Origin: Nitrospirota bacterium
Lineage (GTDB): Bacteria > Nitrospirota > UBA9217
DNA length: 64,000 bases
Direction of reading: 5' to 3'
NCBI GenBank assembly: GCA_035516965.1
Contig: DATIZR010000043.1
Location: forward strand, 1 to 64,000
Below are positions 24,920 through 34,467 of the stretch, piece after piece (the stretch's first letter is position 1; each line of letters begins with the position of its first letter). The position numbers and the translations under genes are program-made. The notes under the pieces are model-generated. The model had not been told where the DNA came from. It made no database searches and saw only the letters and a program-made list of their open reading frames with translations.

Positions 24920-26282
24920 CTACTTCAAGCGCTCTTTGGCCTTTTTAGCCGCCTGGCTCGATGGAGCCGTTGCGACAGTCTTCTGCCAGAAGTCCTTTGC
25001 CTTGTCCGATTTTTCTCCCAGGTACGCATAGGCGTTCCCTATCTTGAGAGGTACATCTCCGCCTGGAAGTCCGCGTTCGGAGCGTACTTTGCAGCGTCCC
25101 CATAGCCCTCGAGCGCCCGCTTGAGCGCCTTGTTCTTATTGTAGGAGGGTTTGGGTTTCGCGGCGTCCCACAAATACAGATCGCCCTTCAATTCGTATGC
25201 TTCGGGGTAATGACGCTGTGCGGAAAGCGCCTTGTGGATGAATTTCTCCGCATTGTCCAGCTTGTCTACGGCCTCCAGCAGCCTGGCCCGAGAAAGAAAG
25301 ACATCGGCTGCCTTCTTGTTCCGCTTTTCCAGGGCCGACAGAGTGCGGTCGATCTCCTTATACCTGTTCTTCCAGCCGCTGTCGTTGTTGATCTTCTGAC
25401 GGCGCAGTTCCTCGATCTGGGCGTTAACCGCGGCCAGTTGGGAACCGAGGCCGCCGTCGGCAGCGGCCGGGGCGGGGCGTTCAAAGTCTACCTTTTTCGG
25501 TTCTGCGGAGGGAGCAAGATCAATGCTGCTCTTGACCATCTGTCCCGCAGCGATTGGATTGTCCTCGTTCTCCTTCAGGATCGTCGCATCAGCGGTCTTC
25601 GCCTTCACAACCGAAACCTCGATCGTTCCGGTCTCGTTGCGTTCGATGTCAAGAACTTCGCCGGTCTTCGGATGCTTGATGATCCGGCCCTCCTGGTGGA
25701 CGATGAACTGCATGCCCGGTTTGACGCCTGCCCGCTTGCCGAGGTCGATCAGGGTCTTGTTCCCGTCACGCTGGACGATATATCCCTCCAGAGGGAAGTC
25801 CCCGATGATCTTGTCCGCCATCTGGACCACCAGGTCCTCCAGCTTGGCCGCGCTCGTGCTTTTCACGTTCTCCGCCGCCACGATCGAGCTGCCCTCCACC
25901 TCGATGATCCTGGCATTCACCTCCATCAGGTTCTGGAACTGCATCACCGATCCGGTGATCACAACCTTCGCGCCCAAGACCCTGCCGAGCTTCGAGGAGC
26001 CGCTCTCGTCCACGAGACCCGAAGCGTGCATCTTTTGCTCCTCCAGGACCTTTTCCAGCAAGACGTCTTTCGATGACGTCGAATCGGCCCTCCTTCACGA
26101 GGGCGGTAATGAGCCATTCAGCGACGATCTTGCCCATATCGCTGGTATCACGAATCCCCCCCTGGAGCTGGAAGTCGAGGACAGCGATTTTTGTTTTTTT
26201 TGAATTCAGCTGAAGCAGAGGAGGGCAGGACCTCGGCAATGAAAACCAAGGCGAGTAAGAAACTGAAGATGACCCGTTTCAT
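24920..26282 (-). pseudogene. CsgG-family / TPR periplasmic protein, broken by three frameshifts
   Basis: Joining three frames gives one protein of about 450 residues. The ATG at 26282 has GGAGGAG-like spacing and a signal peptide MKRVIFSFLLALVFIAEVLP. A CsgG-type beta-alpha domain follows (KIAVLDFQ..., RFDVIERR, LGAKVVITGSV), then a FlgT-C-like beta domain (KRAGVKPGMQFIVH), and a C-terminal TPR-like region ending KKAKERLK at TAG 24922-24920. Frame breaks lie in an 8-base A run (26194-26201 on the plus strand, as T), near 26061-26070, and near 25040-25048. Only the first is at a homopolymer. The protein would be secreted and act with an outer-membrane export system if intact. It may be a decayed gene or a locally poor sequence. 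Confidence 0.75.
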
Positions 26283-26605
26283 TTTATGTCTCCTCTATCA
26301 TTCATTGCCGTGCTGGAGCTAGATGCTGATGCATGCCTAGGTATAAAGTCTTATATCAGGCTGGTAAATCAACATAATCAAGAGGTGAAATCAAATCGAA
26401 ATTTACGCTGAGTTCAGCCATTCTTGCATAGTGATGAGCCCCATTATACTTAAGCTCATTGCGATAATACCAAATTGAGCATCTGGACGGGGTGGTTGCG
26501 GGTTACGACTCTATCAGGTCGGCTCACGACAGCAGTCTGACAAAAAGGTTCGGCCCTTTAACTTCACCTATGCACCGTAGCACTGGAAGGGGAGAGTATT
26601 TTTTA
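26283..26605. other. AT-rich divergent intergenic region without a visible gene
   Basis: This spacer separates the minus-strand CsgG-like gene from the plus-strand aminotransferase. It is clearly AT-richer than the flanks, has no frame with coding character, and holds the ribosome site of the CsgG-like gene at its left end. I see no structured RNA signature. Confidence 0.5.
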
Positions 26606-26634
26606 TTGACAAAATTTCACTACTGTTCTATTAT
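26606..26634 (+). promoter_or_regulatory. Strong sigma-70 promoter of the aminotransferase gene
   Basis: TTGACA (26606-26611), a 17-base spacer and TATTAT (26629-26634), in an AT-rich patch. Transcription would start about 60 bases before ATG 26699 and may drive the aspartate-family block. Confidence 0.8.
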
Positions 26635-26698
26635 CAATTTTACTTTTTAAATTGCATGGTTAGGGCCGTTAAAGTCATTGAAAAAGAAAGAGATAGAA

Positions 26699-27874
26699 AT
26701 GCCTGATCGCTATGCCCGGATCAAGAGGCTGCCGCCCTATGTCTTCGGAATCGTGAACGCCATGAAGATTGAGGCGCGCAAGCGCGGCGAGGACGTTATC
26801 GACCTGGGCATGGGCAATCCCGACCAGCCTACGCCTCGGCACATCGTGGACAAACTTGTCGAGGCCGCACAGAATCCCAGGAACCATCGCTATTCAGCGT
26901 CCAGGGGCATAACAAAGCTTCGTACCGCCATCTGCGACCGGTATCGGAGGAACTACGGCGTTGAGCTTGATCCCGAAACCGAGGCCGTGGTCACGATCGG
27001 ATCCAAGGAGGGGCTGTCCCACCTTGCACTTGCCGTAATCGAGCCCGGGGACGTGGTTCTCACGACCACACCGGCCTATCCGATCCATCCCTACAGCGTC
27101 ATCATCGCGGGCGGCGAGGTGCGTTCGATTCCCCTCAGGAAGGAAGGAGACTTCCTTGCCGACATGCAGGAGGCCTTCAAGAACACGTGGCCGCGGCCAA
27201 AGATGCTGATCATCAACTTCCCGAACAACCCGACCACCGCCGTCGTGGATGTCGCGTTCTTTCAGAAGATCGCCGACTTTGCCCGGGAGAACGACATCAT
27301 TGTCGTCCATGATCTCGCCTATGCCGATCTGAACTTCGACGGGTACCGGGCGCCGAGCTTTCTGCAGGCTAAAGGTGCGAAGGATGTAGGCGTGGAGTTT
27401 TACAGCCTGACGAAAAGCTTCAACATGGCCGGCTGGCGTGTCGGCTTCTGCGTCGGGAACAGGGAGGTCGTCGGCGCGCTCATCAAGATAAAGAGCTATC
27501 TTGACTACGGTATGTTCCAGCCGATCCAGATCGCCTCGATCATTGCCCTGAATGGTCCGCAGAAGTGCGTCAAGCAGACCTCCGACATGTACCAGTCGCG
27601 GAGGAACGCGCTCATCGAAGGCCTCGGAAAGTCCGGCTGGGGCATAGAAAAGCCGAAGGCAACCATGTTTGTCTGGGCCGAGATCCCCGAGCCCTTCAGG
27701 AAGAAGGGTTCCCTGGAGTTCTGCAAACATTTGATCAGGGAAGCGAAGGTCGCGGTCTCTCCTGGCATCGGTTTCGGCGAATACGGCGATCACTATGTGC
27801 GCTTCGCCCTCATTGAGAACGAGCAGCGGCTGCGCCAGGCTGCCAGGGGCATCAGGAAGGCGCTGCAGAAATAA
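26699..27874 (+). CDS. AlaC-like class I/II pyridoxal-phosphate aminotransferase
   Basis: The 391-residue fold-type I aminotransferase starts [19 protein letters not shown] and has [47 protein letters not shown] and the PLP lysine in [16 protein letters not shown] (about K238). This profile fits glutamate-pyruvate transaminase AlaC and its close relatives, which also include aspartate and LL-diaminopimelate aminotransferases. Position just upstream of homoserine dehydrogenase favours a role in alanine, aspartate or methionine-linked transamination; the substrate is not settled. ATG 26699 is preferred over a TTG seven codons upstream. Confidence 0.85.
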   Translation: MPDRYARIKRLPPYVFGIVNAMKIEARKRGEDVIDLGMGNPDQPTPRHIVDKLVEAAQNPRNHRYSASRGITKLRTAICDRYRRNYGVELDPETEAVVTIGSKEGLSHLALAVIEPGDVVLTTTPAYPIHPYSVIIAGGEVRSIPLRKEGDFLADMQEAFKNTWPRPKMLIINFPNNPTTAVVDVAFFQKIADFARENDIIVVHDLAYADLNFDGYRAPSFLQAKGAKDVGVEFYSLTKSFNMAGWRVGFCVGNREVVGALIKIKSYLDYGMFQPIQIASIIALNGPQKCVKQTSDMYQSRRNALIEGLGKSGWGIEKPKATMFVWAEIPEPFRKKGSLEFCKHLIREAKVAVSPGIGFGEYGDHYVRFALIENEQRLRQAARGIRKALQK

Positions 27875-27925
27875 AATCTCAATCCTGATTTCTAAATCTT
27901 GAGCGGATTTTTCAACATTCCTCTA

Positions 27926-27954
27926 TTGTCGTTTTACATCGTTTAGAATATGAG
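27926..27954 (+). promoter_or_regulatory. Possible promoter of hom
   Basis: TTGTCG (27926-27931), 17 bases, TATGAG (27949-27954) in an AT-rich spacer, 38 bases before hom. The -10 is weak. The gene also has AAGGTGG seven bases before its ATG. Confidence 0.35.
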
Positions 27955-27992
27955 GCTTCGAATTTAAGTTTTACAACTCAAGGTGGACGTCT

Positions 27993-29309
27993 ATGTCATC
28001 CAAGAAATCAATCAATGTGGGCATTATTGGCTTTGGCACGGTCGGGACGGGAACGGCGCGCATCCTGATCGAGAACGCTGAAGTCATCAAGAAGAGGCTT
28101 GGCGCTCCGGTCGTCCTGAAGAAGATATCGGACCTCGACATCAAGCGCGACCGCGGTATCAGGCTTGGTGAGGTGAAGCTCACGACCAGTGCGCAGGAGA
28201 TCGTAAGTGATCCTGACATCGATATCGTGGTGGAGCTCATCGGAGGGTATAAGCCTGCGAGGGAGTTCATGCTCGAGGCGATCAGGAACAAAAAACATGT
28301 GGTGACCGCGAACAAGGCGCTGCTCGCCGTGCACGGTGAAGAGATCTATGCTGCCGCAGAGAAGTCCGGAGTCACCCTGGGATTCGAAGCGTCCGTCGCA
28401 GGCGGCATCCCGATCCTCGCCGCCATCAGGAACGGCCTTGCGGCGAACAACCTAAGGTCCATTTACGGCATTGTGAACGGTACCTGCAATTACATCCTGA
28501 CGCTCATGACGAACGAAGGCAGGAAGTTCGAGGAGGTCCTGAAGGAGGCCCAGTCCATGGGCTATGCCGAGGCGGACCCGACCTTCGACATCGAGGGGAT
28601 CGATTCGGCGCACAAACTTGCCGTCCTGACCATGCTTGCCTATGGCACACCGGTGAAGTTCGAGGACATCTATACCGAGGGCATATCCAAGATCACGCCA
28701 CTGGACATCGATTTCGCGAAGGAACTGGGGTGCAAGATCAAACTGCTGGCGATCACGAAAATGGTGAACGGTGAAGTGGAGGCGAGGGTGCATCCGACCA
28801 TGCTGCCCGAGTCCTATCCGATCGCGACGGTGGACGGAGTGTTCAACGCGCTTTCGGTCGTTGGCGACGCCGTTGGCTCCACCATGTTCTACGGAAGGGG
28901 GGCCGGCGACATGCCGACGGGAAGCGCCGTGGTGAGCGATATCATCGATATCGGTCGGGACATCCTCGCCGGCTGCGTAAACAGGTCCCCGGTCGCGGCC
29001 TTCCGGGACCGCGCACCGCTCAGGATCAGAAAGATGGAGGACATCACGTCCTGTTACTATCTCCGCTTTTCGGCCATGGACAGGCCGGGCGTTCTTTCGC
29101 GGATCTCCGGAGTGCTCGGCAGGAACAATATCAGCATCTCGTCCGTGATCCAGAAGGGGCGGGGCGCTGCCGCGGCAGTGCCGCTGGTCATGATGAGCCA
29201 TGAGGCGGTCGAGCGTGATGTGCGGAAAGCGCTTGATGAGATCAATACCATGGATTGTGTGGCCGGTCCGACCCTTGTCATCAGGGTCGAAGAAAGCAGC
29301 CAGGGGTAG
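27993..29309 (+). CDS. hom: Homoserine dehydrogenase
   Basis: Hom reduces aspartate semialdehyde to homoserine, the branch point to threonine and methionine. The 438-residue protein has the Rossmann motif VGIIGFGTVGTG (9-20), the VVTANKALLA segment, GTCNYIL, the catalytic-region AEADPTFDIEGIDSAHK, and a C-terminal ACT domain (about 350-425, YYLRFSAMDRPGVLSRISGVLG), which usually gives feedback control by threonine. It heads the sulfur-relay genes tusA-thiF-JAMM-ubiquitin-like-NIL and then an ApgM-like gene and lysC. Confidence 0.96.
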   Translation: MSSKKSINVGIIGFGTVGTGTARILIENAEVIKKRLGAPVVLKKISDLDIKRDRGIRLGEVKLTTSAQEIVSDPDIDIVVELIGGYKPAREFMLEAIRNKKHVVTANKALLAVHGEEIYAAAEKSGVTLGFEASVAGGIPILAAIRNGLAANNLRSIYGIVNGTCNYILTLMTNEGRKFEEVLKEAQSMGYAEADPTFDIEGIDSAHKLAVLTMLAYGTPVKFEDIYTEGISKITPLDIDFAKELGCKIKLLAITKMVNGEVEARVHPTMLPESYPIATVDGVFNALSVVGDAVGSTMFYGRGAGDMPTGSAVVSDIIDIGRDILAGCVNRSPVAAFRDRAPLRIRKMEDITSCYYLRFSAMDRPGVLSRISGVLGRNNISISSVIQKGRGAAAAVPLVMMSHEAVERDVRKALDEINTMDCVAGPTLVIRVEESSQG

Positions 29310-29409
29310 ACGAAAAGTTCGATTTTCAACATGCTATGGTCGAAATGTCGTAACTGCCTTATAGTCATTATTTTAATATTTTGCTGGGTAAGGTACCCGG
29401 GAGTTTGTC

Positions 29410-29670
29410 ATGGCCGAAGAATTCAAGCCAGATAAGATCCTCGATATCAAGGGCCAGGTCTGCCCCTATACGTTTGTGCGTTCCAAGCTGACCATTGAAA
29501 AAATGAACCTTGGCGAGGTGCTCGAGATCGTCACCGACCACAAACCTGCATCCGAAAACGTACCGAAGAGCATGGAGAACGAGGGACAGAAGGTTCTGAA
29601 GGTCGATCAGACTGCGGAAAAAGAGTGGCATATCTTTGTTCGAAAAGAGAAAGAGAAGAAAAAAGGATAA
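29410..29670 (+). CDS. TusA/SirA-family sulfur-transfer protein
   Basis: The 86-residue protein has the TusA signature DIKGQVCPYTFVRSKL with the sulfur-carrying Cys at 18, followed by a short beta-alpha region and a Lys/Glu-rich end. TusA proteins pass persulfide sulfur between partners. Position between hom and the E1-like, JAMM and sulfur-carrier genes suggests it feeds sulfur into the same relay, possibly as donor for thiocarboxylate formation. Confidence 0.88.
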   Translation: MAEEFKPDKILDIKGQVCPYTFVRSKLTIEKMNLGEVLEIVTDHKPASENVPKSMENEGQKVLKVDQTAEKEWHIFVRKEKEKKKG

Positions 29671-29785
29671 GTGTAACCACCGATGAAAACGGATTAACAC
29701 CGAGGGAAGTCGCTTCGATTTATTGTTCCTGTGTTTCTCCGCGTGCCCCGACAACATCGGGACCAGTGGATACAAGGTGATCATC

Positions 29786-30589
29786 ATGGAATTTACGGAA
29801 GACCAGATACTGAGGTACAGCAGGCATATCCTGCTTCCCGAAGTGGGGGGCGACGGCCAGGAACGGATATTGAACGCCAAGGTCGTGCTTGTCGGCGCAG
29901 GAGGACTCGGCTCCCCGGTCGGATACTATCTTGCCGCTGCCGGCGTGGGCACCATCGGCGTGATCGACAACGATCGTGTCGAAATATCGAATCTCCAGCG
30001 CCAGATCGCTCATAATACGGGCAGGATCGGCGTGCTGAAGGCCGATTCGGCCAAGGAGACCTACGAGACGCTGAACCACGACGTTAACGTCGTGACCCAC
30101 AAGGAGCGGCTCACGTCTGCGAACATCAAGAACATCATTAAGGACTACGACATCGTTGTGGATGGGAGCGATAACTTCCCGACGCGGTATCTCGTGAACG
30201 ATGCCTGCGTCATGCTCAAGAAAACGCTGGTGAGCGCGGCCGTCTTCCGGTTCGAGGGGCAGGTGATGACCATCGTGCCGGGGGAAGGCCCCTGCTACCG
30301 CTGCCTCTTCGAGGTCCCGCCGCCGCCGGGCATGGTCCCGTCGTGCCAGGAAGCCGGCATCCTCGGTGTCGTGACCGGTGTGATCGGCACGATCCAGGCG
30401 ACCGAGGTCATCAAGGCTATCCTGGGAATAGGTCACGCGCTCAAGGGCAGACTCCTGCTGTGGAACGCTCTGGACATGCACTTCCGCACTGTCAAGGTCC
30501 CGCGAAACCGGGAATGCCCTGTTTGCGGAGAGCATCCGACGATAACCGAACTGATCGATTACGAGCAGTTCTGCTCCATGCACCATTGA
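29786..30589 (+). CDS. E1-like adenylyltransferase (ThiF/MoeB/HesA family)
   Basis: The enzyme adenylates the C-terminal glycine of a ubiquitin-like sulfur carrier. The 267-residue protein has the nucleotide-binding GAGGLGS (37-43), DNDRVEISNLQRQ, DGSDNFPTRYLVND, a possible catalytic Cys 187 in VPSCQEAGILG, and two zinc CxxC pairs (C170/C173 in CYRC, C244/C247 in CPVC). AAGGTG precedes ATG 29786. A JAMM peptidase gene 72 bases downstream and a sulfur carrier after that point to carrier activation for homocysteine or cysteine synthesis rather than molybdopterin. It may also serve ThiS, since the thi operon has no thiF. Confidence 0.9.
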   Translation: MEFTEDQILRYSRHILLPEVGGDGQERILNAKVVLVGAGGLGSPVGYYLAAAGVGTIGVIDNDRVEISNLQRQIAHNTGRIGVLKADSAKETYETLNHDVNVVTHKERLTSANIKNIIKDYDIVVDGSDNFPTRYLVNDACVMLKKTLVSAAVFRFEGQVMTIVPGEGPCYRCLFEVPPPPGMVPSCQEAGILGVVTGVIGTIQATEVIKAILGIGHALKGRLLLWNALDMHFRTVKVPRNRECPVCGEHPTITELIDYEQFCSMHH

Positions 30590-30661
30590 GATGACGGAGA
30601 GCGGAATGCAGGGGCAGCCCTTGTTGTGCTGCCCGGTTCGATTTTGGAATGCGTGGGCCTT

Positions 30662-31084
30662 ATGCTGAAAATAAATAAAAGCGACCTTCAGGTCATCGTG
30701 GAACACTGCCTTGCCGGCTACCCGAACGAAGCCTGCGGCATGTTGGGTGGCAGGAATGGAAGCGTGGAGAAGGTATATCCCATGAGGAACGCAAAGCCGG
30801 GTCCCGATTACTACGAAATGGACCCCGAGGAGCAGTTCCGCGTGATGAAGAACATCAGGGACAGCGGCCTCGAGATGATCGGCCTGTTCCATTCCCATCC
30901 AACCGGTCAGGCATATCCTTCCTCTGTTGATGTGGAGCAGGCCTACTGGCCCGGAACGCAGCTCCCGAACTACCCCGACGCGATCTACGTCATTCTGTCC
31001 CTGATGGACCGCTCCAAACCGGTGGCACGGGGTTTTTCCATAGAAGAAGGCAAGGTAGCAGAAGTAACGGTGACGGTGCTGTAA
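30662..31084 (+). CDS. JAMM/Mov34 (M67) metallopeptidase, Mec+/HcyD type
   Basis: The 140-residue protein is a minimal JAB1/MPN peptidase with all zinc-site residues: Glu 23 in PNEACG, H77 and H79 in HSHP, then S87 and D90, matching HxHx7Sx2D. Relatives clip residues from the C-terminus of ubiquitin-like sulfur carriers: Mec+ removes cysteine from CysO, QbsD and HcyD remove tails to expose GG. The adjacent carrier ends GGK and ThiS at 3084 ends far past its GG, so this enzyme has two obvious possible substrates. ATG 30662 fits the family start. Confidence 0.9.
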   Translation: MLKINKSDLQVIVEHCLAGYPNEACGMLGGRNGSVEKVYPMRNAKPGPDYYEMDPEEQFRVMKNIRDSGLEMIGLFHSHPTGQAYPSSVDVEQAYWPGTQLPNYPDAIYVILSLMDRSKPVARGFSIEEGKVAEVTVTVL

Positions 31085-31151
31085 CCGGGAGAACGTCATC
31101 GTCCTCGGAAAGGACGGTGACAGGAGTTTCATCATCCAGGAGGAGGAATGC

Positions 31152-31427
31152 ATGGCTATTAAGGTTAGGATCCCGACGCCGTTGCAGAAGATCACGAACG
31201 GCAAGGCCGAAGTGGAATGCAGTGCGAAGAACATTGCGGAACTCGTGGACGCTCTCGAAAGGGACTACCCGGGAATGAAGGAGCGGCTGTCCGAGGGCGG
31301 AAAGATACGGCGGTTCATCAACATCTATGTGAATGAAGAGGACATCCGTTTTGTGAACAGGGAGGAGACCGCCCTCAAGGACGGAGACGACATATCGATC
31401 GTACCGGCCATAGCGGGAGGGAAGTAA
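31152..31427 (+). CDS. ThiS/MoaD-like ubiquitin-like sulfur carrier ending GGK
   Basis: The 91-residue beta-grasp protein starts [15 protein letters not shown] and ends [15 protein letters not shown]. Length and the SIVPAIAGG end match the CysO/HcyS group better than MoaD. The last residue is lysine after the GG pair, so one residue must be removed before thiocarboxylation. GGAGGAGG just upstream of ATG 31152 gives a strong ribosome site. It follows the JAMM gene by 67 bases and precedes the NIL gene. Confidence 0.9.
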   Translation: MAIKVRIPTPLQKITNGKAEVECSAKNIAELVDALERDYPGMKERLSEGGKIRRFINIYVNEEDIRFVNREETALKDGDDISIVPAIAGGK

Positions 31428-31531
31428 CGACCGGCCTTCCTGGCGGGAAGCATCGAGGATTCGTGAGATCGCCGCTTCTCTGCCTCATCCCATTCGCAAG
31501 TATTCGATTGCTGCCGGTCAAGGAGAAGAGG

Positions 31532-31774
31532 ATGGCTACAAAGAGAGTCAAATTGACATTTCCTCAGGACCTGATCAAGGAGCCGGTGATCTTCACCATG
31601 GCCAGAAAATTCGACATCATGCCGAATATCAGGCGCGCCAAGGTAACCGAGTCGGTTGGTGAAGTGGTGCTGGAGCTTGAGGGCACGGAAAAGAAACTCG
31701 AGGAAGGGATTGCGTACCTGAAGGAGCGGGGCGTAGCTGTCGAAACCACGGAAGGGGACGTCCCAGGCGCGTGA
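31532..31774 (+). CDS. Stand-alone NIL-domain protein
   Basis: The 80-residue protein is almost only a NIL domain: ATKRVKLTFPQDLIKEPVI, DIMPNIRRAKV, GEVVLELEG, then a helix LEEGIAYLKERGVAVE. The NIL fold is an ACT-like ferredoxin fold also found at the C-terminus of methionine ABC-transporter ATPases and fused to ferredoxins in anaerobic homocysteine synthesis. No cysteines are present here, so there is no iron-sulfur cluster. AAGGAG at 31520-31525 supports ATG 31532. Context suggests methionine or homocysteine sensing or synthesis. Confidence 0.85.
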   Translation: MATKRVKLTFPQDLIKEPVIFTMARKFDIMPNIRRAKVTESVGEVVLELEGTEKKLEEGIAYLKERGVAVETTEGDVPGA

Positions 31775-31888
31775 TGATTCCCTTTTTTTGCCAGGGTTCC
31801 GCGCCGGATACCACACCAGCGGTCGGAGCGGACGGAACTGCCCGGTCTGCGATGTATCGATGCTGGGCGTCAGGGCGATAGTTCTTCT

Positions 31889-33112
31889 ATGAAATATATT
31901 ATTCTGCTTGGCGATGGAATGGCCGACCGGCCGCACGCGATGCTGGGGGGGAAAACCTGTCTGGAGGCGGCGAAGACGCCCAATCTCGATCAGCTTGCGA
32001 CGGCGGGCCAGGTGGGGATGGTCCACACGGTGCCTGAAGGATTCCCCCCGGGGAGCGATGTGGCAAACCTAACCGTCATGGGCTATGATCCCCGGAAGTA
32101 CTATACCGGCCGTTCACCCCTGGAAGCGGCAAGCATCGGGGTTGAGTTGGCTCCCGATGATGTCGCCTTCCGCTGCAATCTGGTTACGCTCCGCATCACC
32201 GGCGGCATGACCGCCGGCGGCGGGCGCCGCGCCGTCATGGAGGATTTCAGCGCGGGCCACATCAGCAGCCAGGAGGCGCGCGTTCTGATCGAGGAGATCG
32301 ACGGCAGGCTGGGCACGGACCGCATCCGTTTTTACCCGGGAGTGAGTTATCGTCATCTCATGGTCTGGAAGGGAGGCAATGACGGGACCGAGTGCACGCC
32401 TCCCCACGACATCCAGGACAAGGAAATTCAGGACTATCTGGCCCGCGGTGAGGGCAAGGAGACGATCAACGGGCTCATGGAGGCATCCGTGGACCTGCTC
32501 ACGTCCCATCCCGTGAACAGGAAAAGGCTGGAGAACGGCAAACGTGCTGCGAACAGCATCTGGCTCTGGGGCCAGGGGCGAAGGCCGAGCATGCCGACCT
32601 TCCGGGAGAAGTATGGACTGGAAGGGGCGATGATCTCGGCGGTCGACCTTACCAAAGGGATCGGCATTTACGCGGGTTTTGAAGTGATCGATGTCCCCGG
32701 CGCAACGGGCTGGATCGATACGAACTATGTCGGCAAAGCAGAGCACGCGCTCTGGGCGCTCAAGGCCAGGGATATCGTCTACGTCCACGTCGAGGCTCCC
32801 GATGAAGCGGGGCACACGGGCGACCTCAAGAACAAGATGAAGGCAATCGAGGACTTCGATGAATTCATCGTAGGAAACATCATGCACGGCATGAAGCAGT
32901 TTGACGAGTACCGGATCCTGGTTCTTCCGGACCATCCGACTCCGCTCGAGCTCAGGACCCATTCAAGCGAGCCGGTCCCCTTCGTTCTGTTCGACAACAG
33001 GCAGGAGCGAACCGGGGATCCGGTACACTACGACGAACGGATCGCGCTGCGGAAGGACGCGCTCGTCTTCAAAGAAGGGTACCAGCTGATGGATTATTTT
33101 TTGAAGAAATGA
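31889..33112 (+). CDS. ApgM-like phosphatase-superfamily protein; proposed homoserine kinase
   Basis: The 407-residue protein has the alkaline-phosphatase-superfamily start IILLGDGMADRP and later LPDHPTPLELRTHSSEPVPF metal motifs. The family contains cofactor-independent phosphoglycerate mutase of the archaeal ApgM type and a related group proposed to be an alternative homoserine kinase because it sits with threonine genes in species lacking ThrB. Here hom lies upstream and lysC downstream, with no thrB visible, which favours the homoserine-kinase idea. Sequence alone does not separate the two. Confidence 0.85.
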   Translation: MKYIILLGDGMADRPHAMLGGKTCLEAAKTPNLDQLATAGQVGMVHTVPEGFPPGSDVANLTVMGYDPRKYYTGRSPLEAASIGVELAPDDVAFRCNLVTLRITGGMTAGGGRRAVMEDFSAGHISSQEARVLIEEIDGRLGTDRIRFYPGVSYRHLMVWKGGNDGTECTPPHDIQDKEIQDYLARGEGKETINGLMEASVDLLTSHPVNRKRLENGKRAANSIWLWGQGRRPSMPTFREKYGLEGAMISAVDLTKGIGIYAGFEVIDVPGATGWIDTNYVGKAEHALWALKARDIVYVHVEAPDEAGHTGDLKNKMKAIEDFDEFIVGNIMHGMKQFDEYRILVLPDHPTPLELRTHSSEPVPFVLFDNRQERTGDPVHYDERIALRKDALVFKEGYQLMDYFLKK

Positions 33113-33249
33113 AGCATAAATAAATTGAGCCGCGGAGGACAGATCGGTCTCAAAAAATATTCAGGGTTCAAAATTCCAAATTTCGATATTTATTTTATTC
33201 TCTGTGCTCTCTGTGGCGACGATTATTACCAGAACAACGGAGGAGAAGG

Positions 33250-34467
33250 GTGCTCATAGTTCAGAAATACGGCGGTACGTCCGTTGGGAATCCCGAACGT
33301 ATCAGGAACGTGGCGAGACGGGTTGTACGGACCAAAGAGGAGGGTCATGACGTCGTGGTGGTCGTATCTGCCATGAGCGGGGAAACGGACAAGCTTATCA
33401 ACCTGGCCAACCAGGTGAGCGAGAATCCCGATCCCCGGGAAATGGACATGCTCGTATCCACAGGGGAGCGGGTCACCATCGCGCTGCTCGCCATGGCGAT
33501 CCAGTCTCTCGGGCACAAGGCGCAGTCCTTCACGGGCCGGCAGGCCGGGATCATCTCGGACAGCGTCCATACCCGGGCTCGCATTGAGAAAATCACCGGA
33601 GAACGGCTGCGGTGTGCCGTCAGGGAAGGCAAGATCGCCGTGGTTGCGGGCTTTCAGGGCATCACGGAAAAGGATGATGTCAGCACGCTCGGCCGCGGGG
33701 GGTCGGACCTCTCTGCCGTGGCCGTTGCCGCGGCGCTGAAGGCAGACGTCTGCGATATCTACACCGACGTTGACGGCGTCTATACGACGGACCCCAACAT
33801 GGTCCCGCAGGCGCGAAAGCTCGACAAGATATCCTATGACGAGATGCTCGAACTGGCGAGCCTCGGGGCCAAAGTGCTCCAGACCCGGTCCGTCGAGTTC
33901 GCGAAAAAATACAATGTACCGGTGCGGGTGCTCTCGAGCTTCAACGACAACCCGGGTACCCTGGTGACCAAGGAGGATGCAGATATGGAGAAGGTGGTCG
34001 TGTCCGGCGTGGCATATGACAAGAATCAGGTGAAGGTGACGGTCCAGGGTGTGCCGGACAAGCCGGGCGTTGCAGCGAATATCTTCAATACCATTTCGGA
34101 CAACAACGTGGTGGTTGATATGATCATTCAGAACATCGGCGAGGGCGGCCTCACGGACATGTCATTCACGGTGCCGAGGACCGATGCCAAGAAGATTCTG
34201 GAGGTCATGAAGAAGGTCGTGGCCGAGATCGGCGCGAAAAATGTGAACATCAAGGAAGATATTGCCAAGATATCGATCGTCGGCGTGGGCATGCGCTCTC
34301 ACTCCGGTGTGGCGGCGAAGATGTTCTCGGCAATGGCCAAGGAAGGCATCAACATCATGATGATCAGCACGTCGGAGATCAAGATTTCCTGCGTGATCGA
34401 TGCGAAGTATACGGAGCTTGCCGTCCGGGTGCTGCACGACGCTTTTGAGATGGACAAAGCTGCGTGA
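33250..34467 (+). CDS. lysC: Aspartokinase
   Basis: Aspartokinase makes aspartyl phosphate, the first step to lysine, threonine and methionine. The 405-residue protein has [13 protein letters not shown] (5-17), [31 protein letters not shown], and two C-terminal ACT domains (about 265-400) that normally bind lysine and threonine for feedback inhibition. The start is GTG 33250, with GGAGG six bases upstream. The 137-base spacer before it is AT-rich and carries a short CTCTGTGCTCTCTGTGG repeat; no lysine riboswitch is visible. Confidence 0.95.
   Translation: MLIVQKYGGTSVGNPERIRNVARRVVRTKEEGHDVVVVVSAMSGETDKLINLANQVSENPDPREMDMLVSTGERVTIALLAMAIQSLGHKAQSFTGRQAGIISDSVHTRARIEKITGERLRCAVREGKIAVVAGFQGITEKDDVSTLGRGGSDLSAVAVAAALKADVCDIYTDVDGVYTTDPNMVPQARKLDKISYDEMLELASLGAKVLQTRSVEFAKKYNVPVRVLSSFNDNPGTLVTKEDADMEKVVVSGVAYDKNQVKVTVQGVPDKPGVAANIFNTISDNNVVVDMIIQNIGEGGLTDMSFTVPRTDAKKILEVMKKVVAEIGAKNVNIKEDIAKISIVGVGMRSHSGVAAKMFSAMAKEGINIMMISTSEIKISCVIDAKYTELAVRVLHDAFEMDKAA

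Noticed and set aside
30642-30660. GGTTCGA-containing sequence as a second tRNA remnant
   Set aside because: No acceptor stem or CCA fits, and no stem pairs around it.
33113-33249. Lysine riboswitch upstream of lysC
   Set aside because: The 137-base spacer is AT-rich and lacks the long conserved lysine-aptamer elements.
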